Shown here one piece after another: positions 40,457 through 50,070 of a stretch of DNA of 64,000 nt. The translations under genes and the position numbers were made by a program. The notes under the pieces were generated by a model that was not told the DNA's origin, ran no database searches, and was given only the letters and a program-made list of their open reading frames with translations. The DNA is taken from assembly GCF_000731955.1 (NCBI RefSeq), contig NZ_JNCK01000001.1, positions 310,001-374,000 of the forward strand, read 5' to 3'. The first letter of the stretch is position 1, and every line of letters starts with the position of its first letter. This DNA comes from Halomonas zincidurans B6 (GTDB lineage: Bacteria > Pseudomonadota > Gammaproteobacteria > Pseudomonadales > Halomonadaceae).

Positions 40457-40515
40457 CCCGTAGCCCGTAGCCCGTAGCCCGTAGCCCGTAGCCCGTAGCC
40501 CGTAGCCCGTAGCCC
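40457..40515. repeat. Heptanucleotide tandem array, eight units of CCCGTAG
   Basis: Eight perfect units and a final CCC. CCCGTAG on this strand is the complement of a rotation of GGGCTAC-type units seen at 2796-2886, so the two arrays share one heptamer in opposite orientation. As at that locus, a 96-bp REP-like element lies close by (39 bp). No C/T variants occur here. Confidence 0.93.
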
Positions 40516-40606
40516 AAATTGAGCCGTTGACCGTATTCTGCTACTCTGTCGTCCCATCCGGGCCGCTCCCACCAGGCCTTCTGACCCACGATTCAACAGG
40601 TTCTCC

Positions 40607-42256
40607 ATGACACGATATATCTTCGTGACCGGCGGCGTTGTGTCCTCTCTCGGCAAGGGCATCGCGTCGGCCTCGCTGGCGGCGATTCTCGAGGCGCGCG
40701 GCCTCAAGGTCACCATCCTCAAGCTGGACCCGTACATCAACGTCGATCCGGGCACCATGAGCCCGTTCCAGCACGGCGAGGTATTCGTCACCGAAGACGG
40801 CGCGGAGACCGATCTCGACCTGGGCCACTACGAGCGCTTCATCCGCACCAAGATGACCCAGGACAACAACTTCACCACCGGCCGCGTCTACGAGCACGTG
40901 CTGCGCCGCGAGCGCCGCGGCGACTACCTGGGCGGCACCGTGCAGGTGATCCCGCACATCACCGACGAGATCAAGCGCCGCGTCTACGAGGGCGGCAAGG
41001 ACTGCGACGTGGCGCTGGTGGAGATCGGCGGCACGGTGGGCGACATCGAGTCGTTGCCGTTTCTCGAGTCGATCCGCCAGATCAGAAGCGAGAAGGGCGC
41101 CAGCCAGGCGATCTTCATGCACCTGACGCTGGTGCCCTACATCAAGACCGCCGGCGAGACCAAGACCAAGCCGACCCAGCACAGCGTCAAGGAGCTGCGC
41201 TCGATCGGCATCCAGCCGGACATCCTGATCTGTCGCAGCGAGGTCGAGCTCGAGGAGAGCGAACGGCGCAAGATCGCGCTGTTCACCAACGTCGAGGAGC
41301 GCGCCGTCGTCCCGCTGCAGGACGCCGACACCATCTATCGCATCCCGCTGATGCTCCACGAGCACGGCCTCGACGAGATCGTCTGCGACAAGCTGCGTAT
41401 CGAGGCGCCGCCGGCCGATCTGGGCGAGTGGATTCACGTCTTAGACGCCAAGCTCAACCCGCTCAAGTCGATCAACATCGCCATGGTCGGCAAGTACATG
41501 GAGCTGCTCGACGCCTACAAGTCGCTCAACGAGGCGCTGATCCACGCCGGCATCCAGACCCGGGTCAAGATCAACATCGACTACATCGACGCCGAAGATA
41601 TCGAGCGCCACGGCACCGAGCGCCTGGCCGGCAAGGACGCGATCCTGGTGCCCGGCGGCTTCGGCGAGCGCGGCGTGGAGGGCAAGATCGCCACTGCCCG
41701 CTATGCCCGCGAGAACGGCGTGCCGTATCTCGGCATCTGCTTAGGGATGCAGGTCGCGGTGATCGAATTCGCGCGTCATGTGGCCGGCTGGGACGACGCC
41801 GACTCCACCGAATTCACCCGCGACACCCAGCACCCGGTGGTCGGCCTGATCACCGAGTGGCTAAGCCCCGAAGGCAGGATCGAGCTGCGCGACGCGGCCT
41901 CCGACCTGGGGGGCACCATGCGTCTCGGCGGTCAGGTGTGTCAGCTCAAGCCGGGCTCGAGGGCGCGCGAGGTCTACGCTCTGGACGCCATCACCGAGCG
42001 CCATCGTCACCGCTTCGAGGTCAACAACCAGTTCGTCGAGGCGCTCGAGGCCGCCGGGCTGGTGGTCGCCGGCAAGAGCGTCGACAATTCACTGGTGGAG
42101 ATGATCGAGCTGCCCGACCATCCGTGGTTCCTGGCCTGCCAGTTCCATCCCGAGTTCACCTCGACGCCGCGCGACGGCCATCCGCTGTTCACCGGTTTCG
42201 TCAACGCCGCGCTGGAACACAAGAGCGCCCGCCAGCGCACCCAGGTCCCGGGCTGA
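40607..42256 (+). CDS. pyrG: CTP synthase
   Basis: Converts UTP to CTP with glutamine and ATP. The 549-residue product has the synthetase domain (YIFVTGGVVSSLGKGIASAS P-loop near the start, LDPYINVDPGTMSPFQHGEVFVTEDGAETDLDLGHYERF) and a C-terminal class I amidotransferase with the nucleophile elbow GICLGMQ and the late HPEFTS that supplies the catalytic His and Glu. It heads the pyrG-kdsA-eno group found in many gammaproteobacteria; kdsA begins 12 bp later. Confidence 0.97.
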   Translation: MTRYIFVTGGVVSSLGKGIASASLAAILEARGLKVTILKLDPYINVDPGTMSPFQHGEVFVTEDGAETDLDLGHYERFIRTKMTQDNNFTTGRVYEHVLRRERRGDYLGGTVQVIPHITDEIKRRVYEGGKDCDVALVEIGGTVGDIESLPFLESIRQIRSEKGASQAIFMHLTLVPYIKTAGETKTKPTQHSVKELRSIGIQPDILICRSEVELEESERRKIALFTNVEERAVVPLQDADTIYRIPLMLHEHGLDEIVCDKLRIEAPPADLGEWIHVLDAKLNPLKSINIAMVGKYMELLDAYKSLNEALIHAGIQTRVKINIDYIDAEDIERHGTERLAGKDAILVPGGFGERGVEGKIATARYARENGVPYLGICLGMQVAVIEFARHVAGWDDADSTEFTRDTQHPVVGLITEWLSPEGRIELRDAASDLGGTMRLGGQVCQLKPGSRAREVYALDAITERHRHRFEVNNQFVEALEAAGLVVAGKSVDNSLVEMIELPDHPWFLACQFHPEFTSTPRDGHPLFTGFVNAALEHKSARQRTQVPG

Positions 42257-42268
42257 GGAGTCGCCGTC

Positions 42269-43120
42269 ATGGCCGAGTCACAGAAGATCATCGAGTTTGC
42301 CGGCCTGCGTGCCGGCAATTCGTTGCCGCTGATGCTGTTCGGCGGCATGAACGTGCTGGAGTCCCGCGAGCTGGCCCTCGAGGTGGCCGAGCGCTATGTC
42401 GAGGTGTGCACCCGGCTGGGCATTCCCTACGTCTTCAAGGCCAGCTTCGACAAGGCCAATCGCAGCTCGATCCATTCGTTTCGCGGCCCCGGCGTCGACA
42501 AGGGCATCGAATGGCTGGCCGAGATCAAGTCGCGCTTCGACGTGCCGGTGATTACCGACGTCCACGAACCCTGGCAGGCCGCGCCGGTGGCCGAGGTCGC
42601 CGACATCATCCAGTTGCCGGCGTTCCTGGCGCGCCAGACCGACCTGGTGGTGGCGATGGCCGAAACCGGCGCGGTGATCAACCTCAAGAAGCCGCAGTTC
42701 CTCGCCCCCCACGAGATGCGCCACATCATCAACAAGTGCCGGGAAGCCGGCAACGACCGGCTGATCCTCTGCGAACGCGGGTCGAGCTTCGGCTACAACA
42801 ACCTGGTGGTCGACATGCTCGGCTTCGGCGACATGCAGCAGACCGGTTACCCGGTGATCTTCGACGTCACCCACTCGCTGCAGCGTCCGGGCGGGCGCGC
42901 CGACAGCGCCGGCGGGCGCCGCCGGCAGGTCGCCGAACTGGCTCGCGCCGGGGTCGCCGTGGGCCTGGCCGGGCTGTTCCTCGAAGCCCATCCCGACCCC
43001 GACAATGCCAAGTGCGACGGGCCCTGCGCCTTGGCGCTGGACAAGCTGGAACCCTTCCTCGCCCAACTCAAGGCGCTCGACGAGCTGGTCAAAGGATTTC
43101 CAGAATTAGAGATATCCTGA
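42269..43120 (+). CDS. kdsA: 3-deoxy-D-manno-octulosonate 8-phosphate synthase
   Basis: Condenses phosphoenolpyruvate with arabinose 5-phosphate in the route to Kdo, the inner sugar of LPS. The 283-residue product starts MAESQKIIEFAGLRAGN and has FGGMNVLESRELALEVAE, FKASFDKANRSSIHSFRGPG, the VITDVHEPWQAAPVAEVADIIQLPAFLARQTDLV block and CERGSSFGYNNLVVDM. AGGAG lies before the start. It is in the same operon as pyrG and eno. Confidence 0.96.
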   Translation: MAESQKIIEFAGLRAGNSLPLMLFGGMNVLESRELALEVAERYVEVCTRLGIPYVFKASFDKANRSSIHSFRGPGVDKGIEWLAEIKSRFDVPVITDVHEPWQAAPVAEVADIIQLPAFLARQTDLVVAMAETGAVINLKKPQFLAPHEMRHIINKCREAGNDRLILCERGSSFGYNNLVVDMLGFGDMQQTGYPVIFDVTHSLQRPGGRADSAGGRRRQVAELARAGVAVGLAGLFLEAHPDPDNAKCDGPCALALDKLEPFLAQLKALDELVKGFPELEIS

Positions 43121-43166
43121 GCGGAGCCGTGAACCTTCACTCAACGCTGACAAAGGACGACTGACG

Positions 43167-44462
43167 ATGAGCAAGATTGTCGAAATCCGCGCCCTCGAGG
43201 TGCTCGATTCCCGCGGCAACCCGACCGTACAGGCCGAGGTGGTGCTCGACGACGGCGCCAGGGGCGTGGCCTGCGCGCCGAGCGGCGCCTCGACCGGTTC
43301 CCGCGAGGCGCTGGAGTTGCGCGACGGCGACAAGTCGCGTTATCTGGGCAAGGGCGTGCTCAAGGCTGTCGCGGCGGCCAACGGTCCGATTCGCGACAAG
43401 CTGCTGGGCCTGGATGCGCGCGACCAGCGTGCCCTGGACAACGCCATGCTCGCGCTCGACGGCACCGACAACAAGGCCCAGCTCGGTGCCAACGCGATCC
43501 TCGCCGTGTCGCTGGCGGCGGCCAAGGCCGCCGCGGTCAGCAAGCAGGTACCGCTCTACGCGCACATCGCCGAACTCTACGGTCAGCCGGGTCGTTACCT
43601 GATGCCGGTGCCAATGATGAACATTCTCAACGGCGGCGAGCATGCCGACAACAACGTCGACATCCAGGAATTCATGATCCAGCCGGTAGGCGCGGCGAAC
43701 TTCCGCGAGGCGCTGCGGGTGGGCGCCGAGATCTTCCATGCGCTGAAAAAGGTACTCGCCGGGCGCGGGCTGTCGACCTCGGTGGGCGACGAGGGCGGCT
43801 TCGCGCCGGATCTCGCTTCCAACGCCGATGCCCTGGCGGCGATCAAGCAGGCGGTGTCCGACGCCGGCTACACGCTGGGCAAGGACGTTACCCTGGCGCT
43901 CGATTGCGCCGCCAGCGAGTTCTACCAGGACGGTCAGTACAACCTGGCGGGCGAGGGCAAGTCCTACGATGCCGCCGGCTTCGTCGACTACCTGGCCGGG
44001 CTGTGCGACGACTACCCGATCGTGTCGATCGAGGACGGCATGGACGAGTCCGACTGGGACGGCTGGAAGGCGCTGACCGACAAGCTCGGCGACAAGCTCC
44101 AGCTGGTCGGCGACGATCTGTTCGTGACCAATACGCGCATCCTCAAGCGCGGCATCATCGATCAGATCGGCAACTCGATCCTGATCAAGTTCAACCAGAT
44201 CGGTTCGCTGTCCGAGACTCTGGACGCGATCAGGATGGCCCAGGATGCCGGCTTCACCGCGGTGATCTCGCATCGCTCGGGCGAAACCGAGGACACCACC
44301 ATCGCCGATCTGGCCGTAGCGACCTGCGCCGGTCAGATCAAGACCGGCTCGCTGAGCCGTTCGGACCGCGTCGCCAAGTACAACCGCCTGCTGGTGATCG
44401 AACAGGAGCTCGGCGACAAGGCCGCCTACCCCGGGCTCAAGGCGATCAAGGGCCAGCAGTGA
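43167..44462 (+). CDS. eno: Enolase
   Basis: Interconverts 2-phosphoglycerate and phosphoenolpyruvate; in many bacteria it is also part of the RNA degradosome. The 431-residue product has the GASTGSREALELRDGD loop, PMMNILNGGEHADNNVDIQEFMI, the SVGDEGGFAPDL segment, metal ligands in LALDCAASEFY, SIEDGMDESDW and VGDDLFVTN, and SHRSGETEDTTIADLAV near the end. AAGGA precedes the ATG. It is the last gene of the pyrG-kdsA-eno group. A GCCGCCGG/CCGGCGGC hairpin at 44474-44496 follows, with no clear T-run. Confidence 0.97.
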   Translation: MSKIVEIRALEVLDSRGNPTVQAEVVLDDGARGVACAPSGASTGSREALELRDGDKSRYLGKGVLKAVAAANGPIRDKLLGLDARDQRALDNAMLALDGTDNKAQLGANAILAVSLAAAKAAAVSKQVPLYAHIAELYGQPGRYLMPVPMMNILNGGEHADNNVDIQEFMIQPVGAANFREALRVGAEIFHALKKVLAGRGLSTSVGDEGGFAPDLASNADALAAIKQAVSDAGYTLGKDVTLALDCAASEFYQDGQYNLAGEGKSYDAAGFVDYLAGLCDDYPIVSIEDGMDESDWDGWKALTDKLGDKLQLVGDDLFVTNTRILKRGIIDQIGNSILIKFNQIGSLSETLDAIRMAQDAGFTAVISHRSGETEDTTIADLAVATCAGQIKTGSLSRSDRVAKYNRLLVIEQELGDKAAYPGLKAIKGQQ

Positions 44463-44576
44463 ACTAACCCCGCCAGCCGCCGGGCCCCGTCCGGCGGCGC
44501 CGCATACGGCGCTCATGAGGTTGTGTGGCGCTTTTCGATTCCCGCCGTTGCCAGTGTCAGTCAAAGCGACTTCGCG

Positions 44577-44594
44577 TGTAGGAGATTCCTTACA
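44577..44594 (+). promoter_or_regulatory. GacA/UvrY-type upstream activating site
   Basis: TGTAGGAGATTCCTTACA matches the GacA box TGTAAG-N6-CTTACA at 11 of 12 defined positions (the fifth base is G rather than A). It is 66 bp before the proposed RNA start, similar to its placement before rsmY/rsmZ in Pseudomonas. This site marks genes activated by the GacS/GacA (BarA/UvrY) two-component system, which is almost restricted to Csr/Rsm small RNAs. Confidence 0.8.
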
Positions 44595-44642
44595 AAATGG
44601 ACTCGCTTGATGCCAGTGTATATTTCCAAGTTATTGTTTTTA

Positions 44643-44913
44643 AGTGATTTCGCTAAAAGATCCAGTGCTGGATGAGGCACGCTCAAAGAGAGGCCCATTG
44701 CCGACCCGCCGCGATCGGGCAAAATGGCTGCGGGATTTTTGGGAAGCGACTTGTCTAGCTCGACTCCATCGGCAGGATGCCACGGGATGCAGCAGGACGA
44801 TCCATCCGGTGTCGCAGGACGCGGTTGCCGGATAAGGAAGCGGTCGAAGGAGTGGGCAAGGGATTGCCCATAAAACAGGGTGTAGAGCGGGCGGCCTTCG
44901 GGTCGCCTTTTTT
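44643..44913 (+). ncRNA. CsrB/RsmZ-family CsrA-sequestering small RNA
   Basis: About 270 nt, plus strand. Eleven GGA triplets occur from 44670 to 44863. Three are in the exact CsrB motif CAGGA(T/C)G (44773, 44793, 44815), with a GGGATG at 44784. At least two GGA motifs sit in small hairpin loops: GGCA-GGA-TGCC (44771-44781) and TGGGCA-AGGGAT-TGCCCA (44853-44870), the presentation CsrA binds. The RNA ends in a UUCG-capped intrinsic terminator (44890-44913). A GacA-type site lies upstream. The location next to fdxA and mutS equals that of rsmZ in Pseudomonas. The start is estimated from a TTGATG (44607) and a weak -10 near 44632; the end is well defined. A 63-codon frame within it lacks a ribosome binding site and is ignored. 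csrA, the target protein, is at 54947. Confidence 0.87.
44890..44913 (+). terminator. Intrinsic terminator of the CsrB/RsmZ-like RNA
   Basis: GGCGGCC, loop TTCG, GGTCGCC, then six T. One G-U pair in a seven-pair stem with a very stable UUCG loop. No protein gene lies between eno and this site, so it must end a non-coding transcript. Confidence 0.9.
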
Positions 44914-44982
44914 ATGGGCGGGGCTTTTTGGGTTTCTCGTCGGGCTTCTGGCGTGGGTTTCTTGTAAGGCTATAGGCAATGA

Positions 44983-45007
44983 CGTGCCATGCTCGGAGCA
45001 TGGCACG
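44983..45007. terminator. Perfect hairpin downstream of fdxA
   Basis: CGTGCCATGC-TCGGA-GCATGGCACG with an added T-A pair gives an 11-bp stem and three-base loop. It lies 20 bp past the fdxA stop (minus strand). No T-run on either strand; probably a processing or stabilising element or a weak terminator for fdxA. Confidence 0.5.
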
Positions 45008-45026
45008 GGAATCGTTGCGTAGGCGA

Positions 45027-45350
45027 TCAGCGTTCGAGCTGTTCCAGCTTGCCGGGCTTGCCGTCCCACTCCTCGGCGTCCGCCGGCGGGTCCTTGCGTT
45101 CGGTGATGTTGGGCCAGATCACGGCGAGCTCGGCGTTGAGCTCGATAAATTGCTTCTGATCGTCGGGTAGTTCGTCCTCGGAATAGATCGCCTCGGCCGG
45201 GCATTCCGGCTCGCACAGGGCGCAGTCGATGCATTCGTCGGGGTCGATCACCAGGAAGTTCGGCCCTTCATAGAAGCAGTCGACGGGGCAGACCTCGACG
45301 CAGTCGGTGTATTTGCAACGAATGCAATTTTCAGTGACGACGAATGTCAT
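45027..45350 (-). CDS. fdxA: Ferredoxin I (7Fe, [3Fe-4S][4Fe-4S])
   Basis: Small electron carrier. The 107-residue product starts MTFVVTENCIRCKYTDCVEVCPVDCFYEGPN, with cluster motif CIRCKYTDC...C in which the second position of the usual CxxCxxC is spaced as in 7Fe ferredoxins, and DECIDCALCEPECP, the second cluster site. The C-terminal 40-residue extension is typical of the Azotobacter/Pseudomonas FdxA type. GAGGG precedes the ATG. It is downstream of mutS on the same strand and convergent with the Csr-type RNA, keeping the Pseudomonas rsmZ-fdxA-mutS order. Confidence 0.95.
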   Translation of the reverse strand: MTFVVTENCIRCKYTDCVEVCPVDCFYEGPNFLVIDPDECIDCALCEPECPAEAIYSEDELPDDQKQFIELNAELAVIWPNITERKDPPADAEEWDGKPGKLEQLER

Positions 45351-45590
45351 GGGAATTCCCTCGAGTCATGGTCGTGGCGCAGTACGCTCGATGTCCGGTT
45401 TCTTTGCATCGGCAGCCGTCGCGGCAAGGACGGCTGCACGTTTAGTGGTTATAAATGTGGGGTCCGTTATAAGACCCACTTCTAATTGGGCGCTAATTCT
45501 AGTGCCGGCGCCAGGTGCCGGCAAGCGGCGCTATGGAACGTTTGGCCATGGCGTCATGCCTACCTGGACCGATCGACAGGAACGCCAGCC

Positions 45591-48176
45591 TCACAGTCGC
45601 TCACGCCAGCGGTACAGCAAGTCGAGCGCCTGCCGCGGGCTGAGTTCGTCCAGCGCCAGGCCAGCGAGCTCCTCGACCAGCGGGTGCGGCGTGCTGGCGA
45701 ACAGGTCGGGTTGCGCAGGCGCCGGTTGCGAGGCGCCTGCGCCGGCCGGCACGCTGCGCTGGCCCTGGTCGATCTCGTGCTGCTCGAGACTCGCCAGCTT
45801 GTCGCGGGCGCGCGCCACCACGGCCGGGGGGACGCCGGCGAGCTGGGCAACCTGCAGCCCGTAGCTCTGGCTGGCCGGGCCCTCCTCGACCCGATGCATG
45901 AACACGATGCCCTCGCGATGCTCGGTCGCGGTCAGATGCACGTTGGCGACCCCGTCGAGCTGCTCGGCGAGCGCGGTCATCTCGAAGTAGTGGGTGGCGA
46001 ACAACGTCAGCGCACGCGTGGCGGCCAGATGCTCGGCGCTGGCCCAGGCCAGCGACAGCCCGTCGAAGGTGCTGGTGCCGCGGCCGATCTCGTCCATCAG
46101 CACCAGGCTCTCGGCGCTGGCGTTGTGCAGGATGTTGGCGGTCTCGGTCATCTCGACCATGAACGTCGAGCGCCCGCCGGCCAGATCGTCGCTCGAGCCG
46201 ATACGCGTGAAGATGCGATCCAGCGGGCCGATCTCGGCGCTGTCGGCGGGCACGAAGCTGCCGCTGTGGGCGAGCAGCGCGATCAGCGCCGCCTGACGCA
46301 TGTAGGTCGACTTGCCGCCCATGTTGGGGCCGGTGATCACCAGCATGTGGCGGCTGGGGTCGAGGCGCAGGTCGTTGGGCACGAACGGCGCGTCGCTGAC
46401 ATGCTCGACCACCGGGTGGCGGCCGCCGTGGATCGTCAGCCCCGGGCTATCGGTGAGGTGCGGGCGTACCAGTTCGAGCGCCAGCGCGCGTTCGGCGAAG
46501 GCCGCCAGCACGTCGAGCGCGGCGAGCGAGCGGGCGCTGGCCTGCAGCGCGTCGAGCTCGGCGCCCAGCGTGTCGATCAGGCGATCAAAGAGCAGCTTCT
46601 CGCGGGCCAGGGCGCGGGACTTGGCGGACAGCGCCTTGTCCTCGAACGCCTTGAGCTCGGGGATAATGAAGCGCTCGGCATTCTTGAGCGTCTGGCGACG
46701 AATGTAGTCGGCCGGCGCCTCGCGAGCCTGAGCGCGGGGAATCTCGATGAAATAGCCGTGCACCCGGTTGTAGCCGACCTTGAGCCCGACCAGCCCGGTG
46801 CGCTGACGCTCGCGGCTCTCGAGCTCGACCAGGTAGTCGCCGGCGTTCTCGGCCAGCCCGCGCACCTCGTCGAGCTCGGCATCGAAACCGTCGGCGATCA
46901 CGCCGCCGTCGCGGATCACCACCGGCGGGCTTTCGACCAGCGCCCGGGTCAGGGTGTCGGCGAGCTCCGGGTAGGGGCGGATATGGCGCTTGAGCGCGTC
47001 GAGGGCGCTGCCTTCGTCCAGCGGGGCCAGCGTCGCCTGGAGCTCGGGCAGCGCCACCAGGGCGTCGCGCAGGCGCGCCAGGTCGCGGGGGCGGGCGCTG
47101 CGCAGGGCGACGCGGGCGAGGATCCGCTCGACGTCGCCGATCGGCTTGAGGTTGGCGCGCAGGGTCTCGAAGAGATCGTCATGCAGCAGCAGTTGCACCG
47201 CGCCCTGACGCCCGGCGACCTGCTCACGGTCGCGCAGCGGGCGGTTGAGCCAGCGTTTGAGCAGCCGCGAGCCCATCGCCGTGGCGGTGGTGTCGAGCAC
47301 GCTGGCCAGGGTGTTTTCACTGCCGCCGCCGAGGTTCACGTCGATCTCCAGGTTGCGGCGGCTGGCGGCGTCGATCACCACCGCGTCGTCGCGATTCTCG
47401 ATACCCAGTTGGGTGACGTGGGGCAGCCGCGAGCGCTGGGTGTCGCGGGCATAGTCGATCAGCACCCCGGCGGCGGTCAGCGCACACTCAAGGTGGGCAC
47501 AGCCGAAGCCGCGCAGATCGGCGACAGCGAACTGATCGCACAGCAGCCGGGTGGCCGATTCCAGGTCGTAAAGCCAGCCGCTCTGGCGCTTGAGCCCGGC
47601 ACGCTCGGCCAGCGCCGGCGGCAGGTCCTGGGCGTCGCCGACCAGCAGTTCGGCGGGTTGCAGGCGGTGCACCTCGGCCAGCATGTCGGCTTCGCCGTCG
47701 ACTTCGAGCACGCTGAAGCGACCGCTTGAGAGCTCCAGCCAGGCCAGGCCCCAGCGCTCGCCCTGGCAGTGCAGGGCGAGCAGCAGGTTGTCGCGTCTGG
47801 CGTCGAGCAGCGCCTCGTCGTGCAACGTGCCGGGGGTGACGATGCGCACCACCTGACGATCCACCGGCCCCTTGCTGGTCGCCGGGTCGCCCATCTGTTC
47901 GCAGATCGCCACCGATTCGCCCGATTTGACCAGCCGCGCCAGGTAGCCCTCGGCGCTGTGATAGGGCACCCCGGCCATGGGGATCGGCTTGCCGCCCGAC
48001 TGGCCGCGCGCGGTGAGCGTGATGTCGAGCAGTTGCGCGGCGCGCCTGGCGTCGTCGAAGAACAACTCGTAGAAATCCCCCATGCGATAGAACAGCAGCA
48101 CGTCCGGATGCTCGCGCTTGATCTTCAGGTATTGGGCCATCATCGGCGTCTGTTGGGGTGTGTCGGCCTGTGCCAT
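45591..48176 (-). CDS. mutS: DNA mismatch repair protein MutS
   Basis: Recognises mismatches and small loops and recruits MutL. The 861-residue product starts MAQADTPQQTPMMAQYLKIKREHPDVLLFYRMGDFYELF; the FYE motif inserts into the mismatch. The clamp and lever domains follow, then the ABC-type ATPase with GPNMGGKS at about 616-623, STFMVEMTETANIL, LVLMDEIGRGTSTFDG (Walker B) and a C-terminal tetramerisation tail (DELSPRQALDLLYRW). The ATG at 48176 has AGGATCGCC before it and fits family starts; an upstream in-frame ATG at 48239 would add 21 unlikely residues. It diverges from pncC. Confidence 0.97.
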   Translation of the reverse strand: MAQADTPQQTPMMAQYLKIKREHPDVLLFYRMGDFYELFFDDARRAAQLLDITLTARGQSGGKPIPMAGVPYHSAEGYLARLVKSGESVAICEQMGDPATSKGPVDRQVVRIVTPGTLHDEALLDARRDNLLLALHCQGERWGLAWLELSSGRFSVLEVDGEADMLAEVHRLQPAELLVGDAQDLPPALAERAGLKRQSGWLYDLESATRLLCDQFAVADLRGFGCAHLECALTAAGVLIDYARDTQRSRLPHVTQLGIENRDDAVVIDAASRRNLEIDVNLGGGSENTLASVLDTTATAMGSRLLKRWLNRPLRDREQVAGRQGAVQLLLHDDLFETLRANLKPIGDVERILARVALRSARPRDLARLRDALVALPELQATLAPLDEGSALDALKRHIRPYPELADTLTRALVESPPVVIRDGGVIADGFDAELDEVRGLAENAGDYLVELESRERQRTGLVGLKVGYNRVHGYFIEIPRAQAREAPADYIRRQTLKNAERFIIPELKAFEDKALSAKSRALAREKLLFDRLIDTLGAELDALQASARSLAALDVLAAFAERALALELVRPHLTDSPGLTIHGGRHPVVEHVSDAPFVPNDLRLDPSRHMLVITGPNMGGKSTYMRQAALIALLAHSGSFVPADSAEIGPLDRIFTRIGSSDDLAGGRSTFMVEMTETANILHNASAESLVLMDEIGRGTSTFDGLSLAWASAEHLAATRALTLFATHYFEMTALAEQLDGVANVHLTATEHREGIVFMHRVEEGPASQSYGLQVAQLAGVPPAVVARARDKLASLEQHEIDQGQRSVPAGAGASQPAPAQPDLFASTPHPLVEELAGLALDELSPRQALDLLYRWRERL

Positions 48177-48286
48177 GGCGATCCTAGCTGCGTTACTGTC
48201 ATCGATATCGAAAGCCAGTATTCTACGCTTACCAATCACCTGGCGTCAGGGATGTCGTGTGCGTCAGGCTGTTCGAGGAGTTTGCA

Positions 48287-48793
48287 ATGCCCGATATTTC
48301 TGAGCAGGACGCCACTTGCCTGGCGCTCAGCGAGCGTCTCGGCGCACTGTGTCGGCAGCATGGCGTGACCCTGACCGCCGCCGAGTCCTGCACCGGTGGC
48401 GGCGTGGCCAGCGCGATTACCGACATTGCCGGGAGTTCCGCCTATTTCGAGACCGGCTACGTGACCTATTCCAACGCCGCCAAGACCCGCCTGCTGGGCG
48501 TGTCGGAGGCGACGCTCGAGACCCGCGGTGCGGTGAGCCGCGAGACGGTCGAGGCGATGGTCGCCGGGGCCTGTCGCGAGAGCGGGACCGATCTCGGCGT
48601 GGCGATCAGCGGCGTCGCCGGGCCCGGCGGCGGCAGTGCGGAAAAGCCGGTGGGGACGGTGTGGTTCGCCTGGGGAAGCAGGCTTGCGCAGCATGCCGAA
48701 TGCCGGCGCTTCGACGGCGATCGCCGGGCGGTCCGCGAGCAGGCGGTACGCGTGGCCCTCGAAGGCTTGATCCGCTGGCTAGAGGCGGCGTGA
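48287..48793 (+). CDS. pncC: Nicotinamide-nucleotide amidohydrolase (CinA C-terminal domain)
   Basis: Deamidates nicotinamide mononucleotide to nicotinate mononucleotide, recycling the NMN released by DNA ligase. The 168-residue product is the stand-alone CinA_C domain, with LTAAESCTGGGVASAITDIAGSSAYFETGYVTYSNAAK and AISGVAGPGGGSAEKPVGTVWFA. The start at 48287 has GAGGAG seven bases upstream; a GTG at 48257 would extend it without homology. It lies before recA as in Pseudomonas (there named cinA). An NAD-dependent ligase is also encoded in this window (63057). Confidence 0.93.
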   Translation: MPDISEQDATCLALSERLGALCRQHGVTLTAAESCTGGGVASAITDIAGSSAYFETGYVTYSNAAKTRLLGVSEATLETRGAVSRETVEAMVAGACRESGTDLGVAISGVAGPGGGSAEKPVGTVWFAWGSRLAQHAECRRFDGDRRAVREQAVRVALEGLIRWLEAA

Positions 48794-48860
48794 GTGGCTC
48801 TCGCGAAGCGGGTTTTATCATCGACGGGAGTAGGCGAGTGACGAATTTTTCGTCATAATA

Positions 48861-48876
48861 CTGTCTGGCCATACAG
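48861..48876. promoter_or_regulatory. LexA (SOS) box upstream of recA
   Basis: CTGTCTGGCCATACAG matches CTGT-N8-ACAG perfectly and lies 86 bp before the recA ATG, so recA is expected to be repressed by LexA and induced by DNA damage. No other SOS box of this quality was noticed in the window, including before the LexA-like gene at 57467. Confidence 0.9.
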
Positions 48877-48961
48877 TGACTGGATAAGGTCAGCGGATGC
48901 TGGCGATGCGCGCCCAGAACCGGGTGTCGCGCCAACCTACACGTGCTATCAGGAGACATTC

Positions 48962-50035
<1,074 letters not shown>

Positions 50036-50070
50036 GCCAACCAGCGTGAAGCGAGGAGGGCCGCCGAATC

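Noticed and set aside
40457..40515. Possible CRISPR or telomere-like array
   Set aside because: A simple heptamer repeat without spacers inside a circular-type chromosome context.
44644..44835. A 63-codon plus-strand frame inside the eno-fdxA gap
   Set aside because: No ribosome binding site, no family match, and it lies within the Csr-type RNA defined by GGA loops and a terminator.
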